DNA of 64,000 bases from Pseudoruegeria sp. SHC-113 (GCF_025376885.1 NZ_JAHUBR010000001.1:2852001-2916000); one strand, 5' to 3'. Numbered from the stretch's first letter, positions 26,072 through 35,795 are shown. The notes: generated by a model not told the origin, from the sequence alone. A program made the numbers and translations.

Positions 26072-27124
26072 CTATCCCTGCGCGCAGCAGGGGCAACCGG
26101 CGCGTTTCTTCACGGTAATGCTGCGCGTTTCAGCATAAAGCGCGTCATAGATCATCAAGCGGCCCCGCAAGCCCTCGCCCGCGCCCGCAATCTCCTTCAC
26201 TGCCTCGACCGCCATCATCGCCCCGATGACGCCGGGCAGCGGGCCAAGCACCCCTGCGGCAGCGCAGGAGGGCGCAAGCTCTGGCGCGGGGGCCTCAGGA
26301 AAGACGCATTGATAACAGGGCGCGCCGCGCGCCGGATCAAACAGGCTGATCTGCCCTTCCCATTGCGTCAACGCGCCAGAAATCAACGGCTTGCCCAGCG
26401 CGACGCAGGTTTGGTTGACCAGATAGCGCGTCTCGAAGTTGTCGGTGCCGTCGAGCACGAGGTCATACTCGGCGAAAAGCTCCGGCGCGATCTCTGCGGT
26501 GAGGCGGCGGTTGTAGGGTTTCACCGTGATATGCGGGTTCTGCGCCAGCATCGCGGCCTCGGCAGAGAACACCTTGGGCGTGCCGATACGGCCATCGGTG
26601 TGCAGCACCTGCCGCTGGAGGTTTGAGTTGTCCACCGTGTCGGCATCGATCACGCCAATGGTGCCGACGCCCGCCGCCGCCAGATAGAGCAGCGCGGGCG
26701 AGCCCAGCCCCCCGGCCCCGATCACCAGCACACGCGCATCCTTCAGGCGCTTCTGCCCTGGGCCACCCAGCTCGCGCAGCACGATGTGGCGGGCGTAGCG
26801 GTCCAGCTCGGTGTCCGAAAACGGCCCCGCCTGCGCCGCCACAGCCTCGGCCACCTCGGCTTGGCGGCCGTCATGGCGGCCCCTAAGGCGGATCAGAAGG
26901 GCGCGGTAGGCGAAGATCAACACGCCCACGCCGCCCAGGATCAGCCAGTTCGCCACCGAGCCGCCGGTGTTCATCCGCAGCGGTGCATCGGCGGGCAGCG
27001 TCAGGTGGATCAAGATCATGGCCAGGTAGATCACCGCGATCAGCGCCAGCCGCAGCTTGCGCGGCGCGCCCATGAAATGCCCGGTGACCCAGACAACGGC
27101 CATGACAAAGAGGATATTGCCCAT
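26072..27124 (-). CDS. moeB: molybdopterin-synthase adenylyltransferase/ThiF family, with membrane N terminus
   Basis: A 350-residue E1-like enzyme that adenylates the C-terminal Gly of MoaD or ThiS for sulfur transfer. ATP-binding [45 protein letters not shown] and the CxxC pairs CYQC and CPCC for structural zinc are present. Unlike E. coli MoeB, about 100 residues precede the domain and contain two or three hydrophobic helices ([32 protein letters not shown] and a third near 60-80), so the enzyme may be membrane anchored. The stop of dut lies 4 bases beyond the start. Confidence 0.9.
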   Translation of the reverse strand: MGNILFVMAVVWVTGHFMGAPRKLRLALIAVIYLAMILIHLTLPADAPLRMNTGGSVANWLILGGVGVLIFAYRALLIRLRGRHDGRQAEVAEAVAAQAGPFSDTELDRYARHIVLRELGGPGQKRLKDARVLVIGAGGLGSPALLYLAAAGVGTIGVIDADTVDNSNLQRQVLHTDGRIGTPKVFSAEAAMLAQNPHITVKPYNRRLTAEIAPELFAEYDLVLDGTDNFETRYLVNQTCVALGKPLISGALTQWEGQISLFDPARGAPCYQCVFPEAPAPELAPSCAAAGVLGPLPGVIGAMMAVEAVKEIAGAGEGLRGRLMIYDALYAETRSITVKKRAGCPCCAQG

Positions 27125-27127
27125 CGC

Positions 27128-27586
27128 CTAGCCGCGCCCGGTGGAGCCAAAGCCGCCAGCGCCCCGCGCCGTCTCGCTTAAGGCATCTGCCAGTTCAAAA
27201 CGCGCCTGCACCACGGGGGCCACGATCATCTGCGCGATCCTGTCGCCATGCTGCACCGTGAACGCCTCCTGCCCGGCGTTGAGCAGGATCACCCCAAGGG
27301 GGCCGCGATAATCGCTGTCGATGGTGCCCGGCGTGTTGGGCAGGGTAATCCCATGCTTGAGCGCAAGGCCCGAGCGCGGACGGATCTGCACCTCGAAGCC
27401 GGCCGGGATCTCCAGCCGCAGCCCGGTGGAAATGAGCGCCCGTTCACCGGGGGCGAGCGTCACGGCTGCCTTGCCCGGAAGATCTGCACGCAGATCTGCC
27501 CCGGCGGCCCCGGCGGTTTCATAGGCAGGAAGCGGCAGGCTGCGGTCTGCATCTTCGGTGTGGGAGATGCGGATCACCGGTGTCAT
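27128..27586 (-). CDS. dut: deoxyuridine 5'-triphosphate nucleotidohydrolase
   Basis: A 152-residue trimeric dUTPase that hydrolyses dUTP to dUMP, keeping uracil out of DNA. Conserved motifs are visible in order: [44 protein letters not shown] and the C-terminal P-loop-like [11 protein letters not shown]. Length is normal. The start overlaps the coaBC stop by 4 bases, so the two are co-transcribed; this coaBC-dut order is common in proteobacteria. Confidence 0.97.
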   Translation of the reverse strand: MTPVIRISHTEDADRSLPLPAYETAGAAGADLRADLPGKAAVTLAPGERALISTGLRLEIPAGFEVQIRPRSGLALKHGITLPNTPGTIDSDYRGPLGVILLNAGQEAFTVQHGDRIAQMIVAPVVQARFELADALSETARGAGGFGSTGRG

Positions 27587-28779
27587 GCCAGCGCGTCCGC
27601 GATTTCCTGCGCCAGACGGTTGGCGACCTGATCCTTGCCCATGCGCGGCCAGCTGTCGGCCCCGTCTGCCCGGATCAGCGTCACCGCGTTTTCGCTGCCG
27701 CCCATGATGCCGGTTTCCGGCGACACATCATTGGCCACGATCCAGTCGCACCCCTTGCGCGCCCGCTTGGCGGTCGCATGGGCCAACACGTCGTCGGTCT
27801 CGGCGGCAAAGCCCACCACCAGCGCCGGGCGGCCCGTTTTCATCTGGCTCACACCGGCGAGGATGTCGGGGTTTTCGGCAAATTCCAGCACCGGAAGCCC
27901 GCCCTTGCCGTCTTTCTTGATCTTGGACGCGCTTTCGCTGGCCACCCGCCAATCGGCCACGGCGGCGGCGAAGATGGCGGCGTCGGCTGGCAGCGCAGCC
28001 TCCACGGCCTCTTTCATCTGGCGGGCGGTTTCCACCTGCACCAGCCGCACGCCCTGCGGCGGCGGCACATCAGCGGGGCCGGTGACAAAGGTCACATCCG
28101 CGCCCAGCGCCACCAGCGCGCGCGCCAGAGCCGTGCCTTGCGCGCCCGAGGAGCGGTTGGCGATGTAGCGCACCGGGTCAATCGGCTCATGGGTGGGGCC
28201 GGAAGTCACCAGCACGTGCTTGCCCTTCAGCGGCCCCTCTTTCAGGGCGGTCTCAATGGCGGCGACGATCTCCAGCGGTTCCGCCATGCGGCCGGGGCCA
28301 TATTCGCCGCAGGCCATGTCCCCCTTGTTGGGGCCGACCGTCAGAATGCCATCGGTTTCAAGGGTTTCCAGATTGCGCTGGGTGGCGGGGTGCTCCCACA
28401 TGCGCACGTTCATCGCGGGCGCGATGAGCACGCGCTTGTCGGTGGCCATGAGCAGCGTGGAGGCCAGATCATTGGCGTGGCCGCCCGCCATTTTGGCCAT
28501 CAGATCGGCCGTGGCCGGGGCGACAACCACCAGATCGGCGGCGCGCGAGAGCTCGATATGGCCCATCTCGGCCTCATCCGTCAGATCAAACAGATCGCGG
28601 AAAACCTTCTGGCCGGCCAATGCAGATGTGGAAAGCGGGGTCACGAATTCCTCGGCAGCGCGCGTGAGAACCGGCGTCACGGTTGCGCCGCGTTCACGCA
28701 GGCGGCGGATCAGATCGAGGGATTTGAAGGCGGCGATCCCGCCCCCGATGATCAGCAAAATCCGTTTGCCTGCCAGCAT
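27583..28779 (-). CDS. coaBC: bifunctional phosphopantothenoylcysteine decarboxylase/synthase
   Basis: A 398-residue enzyme for two steps of coenzyme A synthesis. The N-terminal flavin-dependent CoaC half has [16 protein letters not shown], the histidine-free [18 protein letters not shown] and the PAMN motif in [16 protein letters not shown]. The C-terminal CoaB half has [20 protein letters not shown] and a Lys-rich [13 protein letters not shown] chose the ATG at 28779; the frame opens at 28839. It complements panBC at 15.6-17.2 kb. Confidence 0.95.
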   Translation of the reverse strand: MLAGKRILLIIGGGIAAFKSLDLIRRLRERGATVTPVLTRAAEEFVTPLSTSALAGQKVFRDLFDLTDEAEMGHIELSRAADLVVVAPATADLMAKMAGGHANDLASTLLMATDKRVLIAPAMNVRMWEHPATQRNLETLETDGILTVGPNKGDMACGEYGPGRMAEPLEIVAAIETALKEGPLKGKHVLVTSGPTHEPIDPVRYIANRSSGAQGTALARALVALGADVTFVTGPADVPPPQGVRLVQVETARQMKEAVEAALPADAAIFAAAVADWRVASESASKIKKDGKGGLPVLEFAENPDILAGVSQMKTGRPALVVGFAAETDDVLAHATAKRARKGCDWIVANDVSPETGIMGGSENAVTLIRADGADSWPRMGKDQVANRLAQEIADALA

Positions 28780-28886
28780 CTTCACGCCCGCTCTTGTTGC
28801 AACCGGTTCAGGTGTAGGCCCCCGCGCACCCGCTGGCAAGGGGAGCCGGGGTGCGGGGCGCGCAGGGGGCTACTGGGGGGAGCGGA

Positions 28887-29765
28887 TCAGTTCAGATAGG
28901 CCAGCACCTGCGGGCTTTGATCGGCCATATGCTTGCGCATCTTGTCAAACGCGATGCTTTCGAGCTGGCGCACACGTTCCTTGGAAAGCCCAAGTTCCTC
29001 GCCAAGGCTCTGCAGAGTGCGCGGATCTTCCTGCAGCTTGCGGGCCTGCACGATGAAGCGCTCGCGCTCATTCAGGGTGCTCAGCGCATCTGCGATCCAT
29101 TGGCTCATGGTGGCGCTGTCGTGCATGTCTTCCACCTGCTCAGCAGCTTGCGGGCCATCATCCTCCAAGGCCTCAATCCACTCGCGGCCCTCTTCGTCGG
29201 AAGATTGCTGCGCGTTGAGCGAGAAATCAGAGCCCGCAAGGCGGCCCGACATCATCTGCACATCGGCCAGCGGTACGCCGATCTCGGTGGCGATCATCTG
29301 TTGGATCTGGAACGCGTCCAGATGCTCACCATTTGCCCCTGCCTCGCGCTCAAGCCGGGCCTGCACACGTTTCATGTTGAAAAACAGGGACTTCTGGCTC
29401 GCCGTGGTACCAGTGCGCACCATGGACCAGTTGCGCATCACGTAGTCCTGGATCGACGCTTTGATCCACCACACAGCGTAGGTGGAGAAACGCACGCCGC
29501 GATCGGGATCAAATTTGTCCGCCGCTTTCATCAGGCCAAGGCTCGCTTCCTGAATGAGGTCATTCATGGGCGCGCCATAGCGGCGGAATTTGCTGGCCAT
29601 GGAAATCGCCAGCCGCATGTAGGCGGTGACAAGGCGGTGCAGCGCGGCTTCGTCGCGGTGATCGCGCCACGCGTAAGCAAGTTGAAGTTCGGTTTCCGCG
29701 TCCAGAAGTTCGGCCTTCATGGCCTGGCGCGGCATGGACATTGTGCTCGTCATGTCTTTCGGCAT
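28887..29765 (-). CDS. rpoH: RNA polymerase sigma-32 (heat-shock) factor
   Basis: A 292-residue sigma-70 family protein. Region 2 is seen in YMRLAISMASKFRRYGAP and NDLIQEASLGLMKAADKFDP with VWWIKASIQDYVMRNWSMVR. SQKSLFFNMKR is the RpoH box that marks heat-shock sigma factors, and LGEELGLSKERVRQLESIAF is region 4.2. GGGAGG lies 6 bases before the ATG at 29765; the longer frame to 29852 would invade the cobU promoter region. It is divergent from cobU by about 100 bp. Which of the two RpoH paralogues common in Rhodobacteraceae it is cannot be told here. Confidence 0.95.
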   Translation of the reverse strand: MPKDMTSTMSMPRQAMKAELLDAETELQLAYAWRDHRDEAALHRLVTAYMRLAISMASKFRRYGAPMNDLIQEASLGLMKAADKFDPDRGVRFSTYAVWWIKASIQDYVMRNWSMVRTGTTASQKSLFFNMKRVQARLEREAGANGEHLDAFQIQQMIATEIGVPLADVQMMSGRLAGSDFSLNAQQSSDEEGREWIEALEDDGPQAAEQVEDMHDSATMSQWIADALSTLNERERFIVQARKLQEDPRTLQSLGEELGLSKERVRQLESIAFDKMRKHMADQSPQVLAYLN

Positions 29766-29867
29766 TCTCGACCTCCCAGGTGCGAAACAGCGGATCGGAT
29801 CTTTCGCCTTTTTCCTGATCAGTGTTACGCAAGGGCTAAAGGTTTGGATCACAACAAGGCGTTAAGA

Positions 29868-30392
29868 ATGATGCAGCCAAAGCGGAGTTTCGTGATCGGC
29901 GGGGCCAGCAGCGGGAAATCGTCCTGGGCGGAAACCCATGCAAAACAATTGGATGCAAGGCCCTTCTACATCGCCACGGCGCAGGCATTTGATGCGGAAA
30001 TGCGCGAAAAAATTTATGCGCATCAGAAACAACGCGGCGCGGCGTGGGACACGATCGAAGCGCCGCTGCAGGTGGCTGAAGCGCTTGGTACCCTGCCCGC
30101 CGGACGTGCCGCGCTGCTGGATTGCGCCACACTCTGGCTCACCAACCACCTGCTCGCCGAGCATGATCTGGAAGCCGAGGAAGCTGCACTTCTGGCCGCC
30201 ATCAGCGCCTGCAAGGCGGATCTTGTGATCGTCAGCAATGAAGTGGGCGGAGGGATTGTGCCCGAGAACGCGCTCTCCCGGCGGTTCCGTGCGGCGCAGG
30301 GGCGGCTGAACCAGAAGCTGGCCGCACAAGCGAGCGTCGTGGTGACGGTGATCGCGGGCCTGCCGCTCGCGCTGAAAGGCCAGTTGCCATGA
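29868..30392 (+). CDS. cobU: adenosylcobinamide kinase/phosphate guanylyltransferase
   Basis: A 174-residue bifunctional enzyme of the nucleotide loop assembly of cobalamin (CobU/CobP). Motifs include the P-loop FVIGGASSGKSSWAE, WDTIEAPLQV, LLDCATLWLTNHLL and IVSNEVGGGIVPENALSRRF. Its start is one of two adjacent ATGs (29868, 29871); a very long open frame upstream lies antisense to rpoH and is not real. The stop overlaps the next start (ATGA), coupling it to the cobC-like phosphatase. B12 made here would serve ethylmalonyl-CoA mutase at the end of the window. Confidence 0.95.
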   Translation: MMQPKRSFVIGGASSGKSSWAETHAKQLDARPFYIATAQAFDAEMREKIYAHQKQRGAAWDTIEAPLQVAEALGTLPAGRAALLDCATLWLTNHLLAEHDLEAEEAALLAAISACKADLVIVSNEVGGGIVPENALSRRFRAAQGRLNQKLAAQASVVVTVIAGLPLALKGQLP

Positions 30393-30967
30393 TCCGCTTT
30401 TGGTGGGTGCGCCACGGCCCGACCCATGAAACCGCCTTCACCGGCTGGCGCGACGTCCCGGCCGATCTGTCCGACACCGCCCTGATCGCCCGCGTGTCCG
30501 AAGCCCTGCCTGAGGGGGCCCCCGTGATCTCCTCCGATCTGCGCCGCGCGGTCGACACCGCCACCGCCATCGCCGGCACCCGCCCGCGCCTGCCCCACCG
30601 CGCAGGCCTGCGCGAGTTCGATTTCGGCGCATGGGACGGCAAACACTGGCGCGAGGTCGCCGAGAGCCACCCGGAGCTTTCCCGCCGCTACTGGGAAGAA
30701 CCCGGCGAAGCCGCCCCTCCGGGTGGGGAAAGCTGGAACACCGCCGCGCGCCGCATCCGCACCGAGATCGACGCGCTCTGCGCCGCGCCTCCTGCCGCCG
30801 ACATCATCCTCGTGGCACATTTCGGCACCATCCTGACGCAAGTGCAGCGCGGCCTTGGCGTGAGCGCATACGAGGCATTGGCGCACAGGATCGACAACCT
30901 TTCCATCACGCGGATCGACGTTGATGAAGGCCAATGGAGCGCCCCGCTGATCAATCACGTTCCGTGA
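30389..30967 (+). CDS. histidine phosphatase family protein (CobC-like)
   Basis: A 192-residue phosphoglycerate-mutase-fold phosphatase. The catalytic RHG equivalent is VRHGPTHETAFTGW, SDLRRAVDTATAIA follows, the acid region is LREFDFGAWDGKHWREVAE, and the second His is in ILVAHFGTILTQV. Overlap with cobU suggests alpha-ribazole phosphatase (CobC) in cobalamin assembly, but the family is broad and the role is inferred from position. Confidence 0.88.
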   Translation: MIRFWWVRHGPTHETAFTGWRDVPADLSDTALIARVSEALPEGAPVISSDLRRAVDTATAIAGTRPRLPHRAGLREFDFGAWDGKHWREVAESHPELSRRYWEEPGEAAPPGGESWNTAARRIRTEIDALCAAPPAADIILVAHFGTILTQVQRGLGVSAYEALAHRIDNLSITRIDVDEGQWSAPLINHVP

Positions 30968-31025
30968 TATCCACCAGCAAAAACATTCGCTTTCCTCATG
31001 CGCGCGCCCCGCTTAGCCTTGCGCC

Positions 31026-31898
31026 ATGACCTATGACCTCGCTCTCGCCGATCGTTCCTATTCCAGCTGGTCCCTGCGTGGATGGCTGCTGTTCGAGAAA
31101 TTCAACATCCCCGTGCGGACCCGCTTCGCCCGGCTCTACACCGAGGCTTTCCCGGCCATGATGGCCGATTTTGCCCCCGCCCGCACGGTGCCTGCGCTGC
31201 GCACACCCGGCGGCACGGTGATCCCGGAGTCGCTCGCCATCGCGGAGGAGCTCGCGAGCCGCCACCCGGACGCGGGCCTGCTGCCCGCTGATCCGACAAA
31301 ACGCGCCGTCGCCCGTGCCTTGATGGCCGAGATGCACGCCGGGTTCACCGCCCTGCGCTCCGCCTGCCCGATGAACATGCGCGTGTCTTATCAAGGCTTT
31401 GAGCCGGATGAAGCCGTGCAAAAAGACCTGCGCCGCCTTGAGGAGATCTGGGCCTGGGCGAGGGAGGCCACCGGCAGTGAAGGCCCCTGGCTCTGCGGCG
31501 ACTACTGCGCGGCAGATGCGTTTTTCGCCCCCGTGGCGGCGCGCGTGGCGGGCTACGGGCTGAAAATCGCCCCAGCGGCGCAAAGCTATGTGGAAGCGCA
31601 TCTTGCCGACCCGGCCTTCCGCCGCTGGCGCGCCATGGGGCTGGTGGATGGCGAACCGCAGGCGTTCTACAAACGCGATTTCGCGCTGGTGCCCTGGCCC
31701 GGCCCCACGCCCCTGCCCGCCCGCGCGGTTGCAGGAAGCGAGGCGGAAAACAGCGCCTGCCCCTACTCCGGCAAACCTGTGACCCACGTGCTGGAACTCG
31801 ATGGCCGCCGTTTCGGGTTCTGCAACGCTTTCTGCCGCGACAAGACCGTCGCCGATGCCGAAGCCTGGCCGGCCTTCCTCGATCTTTACCATTCCTAA
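31026..31898 (+). CDS. glutathione S-transferase family protein with C-terminal cysteine module
   Basis: A 290-residue protein. The N-terminal thioredoxin-like domain starts LADRSYSSWSLRGWLLFEKF, and the helical GST_C domain contains PWLCGDYCAADAFFAPVAAR. After a Pro-rich linker, the last 45 residues form an extra module with CPYSGKPVTHVLELDGR and FGFCNAFCRDKT, whose C-x-S/P...C-x3-C spacing resembles TRASH/YHS-type metal-binding knuckles. The length exceeds the 200-230 residues usual for GSTs because of this tail. Function is unknown beyond the fold. Confidence 0.85.
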   Translation: MTYDLALADRSYSSWSLRGWLLFEKFNIPVRTRFARLYTEAFPAMMADFAPARTVPALRTPGGTVIPESLAIAEELASRHPDAGLLPADPTKRAVARALMAEMHAGFTALRSACPMNMRVSYQGFEPDEAVQKDLRRLEEIWAWAREATGSEGPWLCGDYCAADAFFAPVAARVAGYGLKIAPAAQSYVEAHLADPAFRRWRAMGLVDGEPQAFYKRDFALVPWPGPTPLPARAVAGSEAENSACPYSGKPVTHVLELDGRRFGFCNAFCRDKTVADAEAWPAFLDLYHS

Positions 31899-31907
31899 AC
31901 CAAGCGC

Positions 31908-31935
31908 CCGTTAACCCTTGATACAGGGTTAACGG
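31908..31935. promoter_or_regulatory. 11-bp perfect inverted repeat upstream of comM
   Basis: CCGTTAACCCT (31908-31918) and AGGGTTAACGG (31925-31935) form a perfect palindrome with a 6-base spacer, between the GST stop and the comM start. It could be a weak terminator (no T tract follows) or an operator containing two GTTAAC half-sites. No regulator is identified. Confidence 0.5.
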
Positions 31936-31967
31936 CCCGCCCTTTGGCGGCGGGCGAAAGGCGGCGG

Positions 31968-33482
31968 ATGGTGGCTCAGACCTATACAGTGGCCTTCGAG
32001 GGCATCGATGCGCGGATGGTGGAGGTGCAATGCGCCGTCACCCCCGGCATGCCCGCCTTTTCCGTGGTCGGCCTGCCGGACAAGGCTGTTTCCGAGGCGC
32101 GCGACCGTCTGCGCGCCGCGCTCTCGGCCATGTCCATCGCGCTGCCGAACCGGCGCATCACCATCAACCTGTCGCCGGCGGATCTGCCAAAGGAGGGCTC
32201 CCATTTCGATCTGCCCATCGCGCTCGCGCTGTTGGCCGCGCTCGACATCCTGCCGCGCGAAGAGATCGAAAACACTGTTTCGCTGGGCGAGCTGTCGCTG
32301 GACGGCACGCTGGTGCCCGTGATCGGCGCCCTGCCCGCCGCCATGGCCGCCGCCGAGGAAGAGCGCACGCTTGTCTGCCCCAGGGCCTGCGGGCCTGAGG
32401 CGGCCTGGGCCGGCGAAACCCCGGTGATCGCGGCCGAAAACCTTGGCGCGCTCGTGGCCCATTTCACCGGGCAGAAGGCCATCGCGGCCAGCGCCCCCGG
32501 TGAGGTGACAGGCACGGCCTACACGCGGGATTTTCGCGAGGTGAAGGGGCAGGAACGCGCCAAACGCGCGCTGGAGATCGCCGCCGCGGGGCGCCACCAC
32601 GTGCTGCTCGTCGGCCCGCCGGGCTCGGGCAAATCCATGCTCGCCGCCCGCCTGCCTGGGATTCTGCCCGCCTTGAGCCCGGCCGAAGCGCTGGAAACCT
32701 CGATGATCCACTCGCTCGCGGGGCTCCTGCGGGAGGGCGGCATCTCCCGTGAACGCCCGTTCTGCGAACCGCATCACACCGCCTCGATGGCCGCCATCGT
32801 GGGCGGTGGCAAGGGTGCGAAGCCGGGGCAGATCTCGCTGGCACACAATGGCGTGCTGTTTCTGGACGAGTTCCCGGAGTTCTCCCGGCAGGTGCTGGAA
32901 ACCCTGCGCCAGCCGATCGAAACCGGCCATGTGGTGGTAGCCCGCGCCAATGCCCATGTGCGCTACCCCTGCCGTTTTCTGCTGGTGGCCGCCGCCAATC
33001 CCTGCCGCTGCGGCCATATGAGCGACCCGGCCCGCGCCTGCGCGCGCGTGCCCCTCTGCGGCGCAGAGTACATGGGCCGGATCTCCGGCCCGCTGATGGA
33101 TCGGTTCGATCTGCGCATCGAAGTGCCGCCCGTCAGCTACCGCGATCTTGACCTGCCGGACGCGGGCGAAGGCAGCGCCGAGGTTGCCGCGCGGGTGGCC
33201 GCCGCGCGGCAGGTGCAAGCGGCGCGGTTTGCGGAGGCAGAAGGCGTGCGGGTGAACGCCGATGCGGAAGGGGCGCTGCTGGAGGCCGTGGCCACGCCGG
33301 ATTCCGCCGGCAAGGAGATGCTGGCCAAGGCGGCCGAACGTTTCGGCCTCACCGCACGCGGCTATCACCGCGTGCTGCGCGTGGCCCGCACCATCGCCGA
33401 TCTGGACGGAAGCGCAGCCGTGGGCCGCATCCATGTGGCCGAAGCGCTGAGTTTCCGGCTCAGCGCGTCCGAGACCGCCTAG
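31968..33482 (+). CDS. comM: YifB/ComM family Mg-chelatase-like AAA+ ATPase
   Basis: A 504-residue protein. The N-terminal Lon-protease-like fold ([20 protein letters not shown] and [19 protein letters not shown]) is followed by an AAA+ domain with Walker [30 protein letters not shown] and the zinc-binding ANPCRCGHM. In naturally transformable bacteria ComM is a branch-migration helicase that helps integrate incoming DNA. The ATG at 31968 matches the family N terminus; a TTG 8 codons earlier is open. The stop overlaps the convergent gshB end by 4 bases. Confidence 0.94.
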   Translation: MVAQTYTVAFEGIDARMVEVQCAVTPGMPAFSVVGLPDKAVSEARDRLRAALSAMSIALPNRRITINLSPADLPKEGSHFDLPIALALLAALDILPREEIENTVSLGELSLDGTLVPVIGALPAAMAAAEEERTLVCPRACGPEAAWAGETPVIAAENLGALVAHFTGQKAIAASAPGEVTGTAYTRDFREVKGQERAKRALEIAAAGRHHVLLVGPPGSGKSMLAARLPGILPALSPAEALETSMIHSLAGLLREGGISRERPFCEPHHTASMAAIVGGGKGAKPGQISLAHNGVLFLDEFPEFSRQVLETLRQPIETGHVVVARANAHVRYPCRFLLVAAANPCRCGHMSDPARACARVPLCGAEYMGRISGPLMDRFDLRIEVPPVSYRDLDLPDAGEGSAEVAARVAAARQVQAARFAEAEGVRVNADAEGALLEAVATPDSAGKEMLAKAAERFGLTARGYHRVLRVARTIADLDGSAAVGRIHVAEALSFRLSASETA

Positions 33483-34420
33483 GCGCGTTTGGCCTCGATG
33501 GCCTGCCAGATCTTTTCGGCGATATTCACCCCGTCAAACCGCTCCAGTTCCTGAATGCCGGTGGGCGAGGTCACGTTGATCTCCGTCATGTAGTCGCCGA
33601 TCACGTCGATCCCGACGAAGATCAGCCCCTTCTCCTTCAGGGCCGGGCCAATGGCGGCGCAAATCTCCAGATCGCGCTCGGTCAGGCCGATCTTCTCGGG
33701 CCGTCCGCCCACATGCATGTTGGAACGCGTCTCCCCAGCCGCAGGCACCCGGTTGATCGCGCCCACGGGCTCGCCATCCACGAGAATCACCCGCTTGTCG
33801 CCGTTTGACACATCCGGCAGGAACTTCTGTGCTATGAGGGGCTCGCGATTGATGCCGGAGAACAGCTCGTGCAGCGAGGCGAGGTTGCGATCGTTGGGAT
33901 CAAGGCGGAACACGCCTGCGCCGCCGTTGCCGTAAAGCGGCTTGAGGATGATGTCGCCATGCTCGGCCTTGAAGGCGCGGATCGTGTCCAGATCGCGGGC
34001 GATCAGCGTTGGCGGCGTGTAGTCGGCGAATTGCAGCACCATCAGCTTTTCCGGGCAGTTGCGCACCCAGAAGGGATCGTTCACCACCAGCGTTTGCGGA
34101 TGGATCATCTCCAGCAGATGGGTGGTGGTGATATAGCCCATGTCAAAGGGCGGATCCTGCCGCAGCCAGACGACATCGTACGTCGAAAGATCCACCTCCT
34201 GTTCGTCGCCCAGCGTGAAATGGTTGCCCTTTTCGCGGCGGACCGTCAGCGGCCAGCCCTTGGCCAGAACCCGCCCTTCGCGGAAGCTCAGACGGTCCGG
34301 CGTGTAGTAAAACAGGCTATGCCCGCGCGCCTGCGCCTCTTCCGCGATGCGAAAGGTGCTGTCCGCATCGATATTGATCGGCGCGATCGGATCCATCTGA
34401 ATGGCAACTCTGAGCGACAT
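33479..34420 (-). CDS. gshB: glutathione synthase
   Basis: A 313-residue ATP-grasp enzyme that adds glycine to gamma-glutamylcysteine. It begins [20 protein letters not shown] as usual. The ATP-grasp core is visible in [36 protein letters not shown] and [20 protein letters not shown]. Length is normal. AGGAG precedes the ATG, but a hairpin (34430-34454) covers this site. yraN and rsmI lie upstream on the same strand, a common alphaproteobacterial cluster. Confidence 0.97.
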   Translation of the reverse strand: MSLRVAIQMDPIAPINIDADSTFRIAEEAQARGHSLFYYTPDRLSFREGRVLAKGWPLTVRREKGNHFTLGDEQEVDLSTYDVVWLRQDPPFDMGYITTTHLLEMIHPQTLVVNDPFWVRNCPEKLMVLQFADYTPPTLIARDLDTIRAFKAEHGDIILKPLYGNGGAGVFRLDPNDRNLASLHELFSGINREPLIAQKFLPDVSNGDKRVILVDGEPVGAINRVPAAGETRSNMHVGGRPEKIGLTERDLEICAAIGPALKEKGLIFVGIDVIGDYMTEINVTSPTGIQELERFDGVNIAEKIWQAIEAKRA

Positions 34421-34429
34421 GGCTAATCT

Positions 34430-34454
34430 CCTTTCGCACCTACATGGCGAAAGG
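34430..34454 (-). promoter_or_regulatory. hairpin overlapping the gshB ribosome binding site
   Basis: On the minus strand CCTTTCGC pairs perfectly with GCGAAAGG across a 9-base loop. The GG at its 3' side is the first part of the AAAGGAG ribosome binding site, which is followed by ATTAGCC and the gshB ATG. Folding would restrict ribosome access. Regulatory use is inferred. Confidence 0.5.
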
Positions 34455-34520
34455 CGGATGCCGGATCAATGGCGATTGGCGCAATTCACCAAACCGCGAT
34501 GGTTCAACCTATTGCCCCAC

Positions 34521-34886
34521 TCAGGCCCACATGCCGGCATTCTCGATCACCTCGATTTCGCCAGCCGCATTCACCAGCGCCAGATCGATGCGCATTGGCG
34601 TGAGGAGCCCTGCCGGTTCCCCGGCGAGGAATTCTTCCGCTGCGGCCATGATGCGCTGCAGCTGCCGCCGCCCCAGCCGCTGCGCCGCCTGCGCATGCGT
34701 GGTGCTTTTCTTGACTTCGATGAACACAAGCTCGCCGTTCTGGCTGGCGATCAGATCCACTTCGCCGCCCCGCCCCCGCCAACGCTGGTGGCGCATCTGG
34801 GCACCCCTCGCGCTGTAGTAGCGTTCCACCGCGCCTTCGGCGGCAAGCCCTGCGTGATAATTGAGCTGCTGACGGATCGCTTTCAT
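34521..34886 (-). CDS. UPF0102 (YraN) family protein
   Basis: A 121-residue nuclease-fold protein. GLAAEGAVERYYSARG and RGGEVDLIASQNGELVFIEVKK form the conserved E...D...ExK arrangement of a restriction-endonuclease-like site. The biological role is not established, although it is nearly always beside rsmI, as here. I chose the ATG at 34886, preceded by GGGAG; the frame extends 13 codons further. Confidence 0.92.
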   Translation of the reverse strand: MKAIRQQLNYHAGLAAEGAVERYYSARGAQMRHQRWRGRGGEVDLIASQNGELVFIEVKKSTTHAQAAQRLGRRQLQRIMAAAEEFLAGEPAGLLTPMRIDLALVNAAGEIEVIENAGMWA

Positions 34887-34940
34887 GACCAGAACTCCCA
34901 TCGAGTAGGAAAACTCTAGCGCCAAGGAATTTCTCGGTGG

Positions 34941-35795
34941 TTAACGGCTCAGGGAAAGCGCTTGCTGATAGACGTCGCGCCGTTTCAGCCCATAGGCCTC
35001 GGCCACCATGGCCGCGGCATCTTTCACCGAAAGTGTCTCAAGCGCGCGGCGCAGGGCGGTTTCGACGTCTGCCTCTTCCATCGCAGCCTCTCCGGCGCGA
35101 TCCACCAGCACAACCACCTCGCCTTTCGCGCCAGACGCCGCGTAGTGATCGGCCAGTTCGGCAAGGCTCGCGCGCCGAACCTCTTCGAATTTCTTCGTCA
35201 ACTCGCGGCACACGGCCGCCTGCCGCCCGCCGCCCAACACCTGCGCCATATCCGCGAGGCTGGCCGCAAGCCGCTTCGGGGATTCGTAGAACACAAGCGT
35301 CGCTTGCACGTCCGCGCAGGCCTCCAGCGCGGCGCGGCGGGCGCCGCTGCTGTTTGGCTGGAAGCCGGCGAAATAGAAGTGATCGGTCGGCAGGCCCGCG
35401 ATGGTGAGCGCGGTGATCGCTGCTGAAGGGCCCGGCGCGCTTGTCACCAGATGGCCCGCCTCCAGCGCCTCGCGCGAAAGGCTGTAGCCCGGATCCGCCA
35501 CCAGCGGCGTGCCTGCTTCCGAGGCATAGGCCACCGATTTGCCCTCCGCCAGCGCGCGCATCAGCCGGGGGCGTGCGGCGTCACCGTTGTGATCGTGGTA
35601 GGCGATCACCGGGCGCTCGCCCAGCGGCACGCCGTGGATGTCCAGCAGTTTGCGCAGGGTGCGCGTGTCTTCGGCGGCGATCACATCGGCGCTCGCCAGC
35701 ACGTCAAGCGCGCGCAGGGTGATGTCGCGCGCCGAGCCGATCGGCGTGGCCACGAAATACAGCCCCGCGGGCAGCGGGCGGATCTGATAATTCAT
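34941..35795 (-). CDS. rsmI: 16S rRNA (cytidine(1402)-2'-O)-methyltransferase
   Basis: A 284-residue tetrapyrrole-methylase-fold enzyme that 2'-O-methylates C1402 of 16S rRNA using SAM. Family motifs include LYFVATPIGSARDITLRALD, ADVIAAEDTRTLRKLL, IAYHDHN, VAYASEAGTPLVADPGYSL and FAGFQPNS. AGAAGG lies upstream of the ATG at 35795; a GTG two codons earlier is possible. It is divergent from the lipoprotein gene at 35888. Confidence 0.96.
   Translation of the reverse strand: MNYQIRPLPAGLYFVATPIGSARDITLRALDVLASADVIAAEDTRTLRKLLDIHGVPLGERPVIAYHDHNGDAARPRLMRALAEGKSVAYASEAGTPLVADPGYSLSREALEAGHLVTSAPGPSAAITALTIAGLPTDHFYFAGFQPNSSGARRAALEACADVQATLVFYESPKRLAASLADMAQVLGGGRQAAVCRELTKKFEEVRRASLAELADHYAASGAKGEVVVLVDRAGEAAMEEADVETALRRALETLSVKDAAAMVAEAYGLKRRDVYQQALSLSR

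Noticed and set aside
28820-28863. GC-rich hairpin after rpoH as a terminator
   Set aside because: The arms pair only in part and no T tract follows on either strand, so I did not list it.
28851-29867. A 1-kb open frame leading into cobU on the plus strand
   Set aside because: It lies antisense to rpoH, has no family features, and the recognised CobU domain begins only at 29868.
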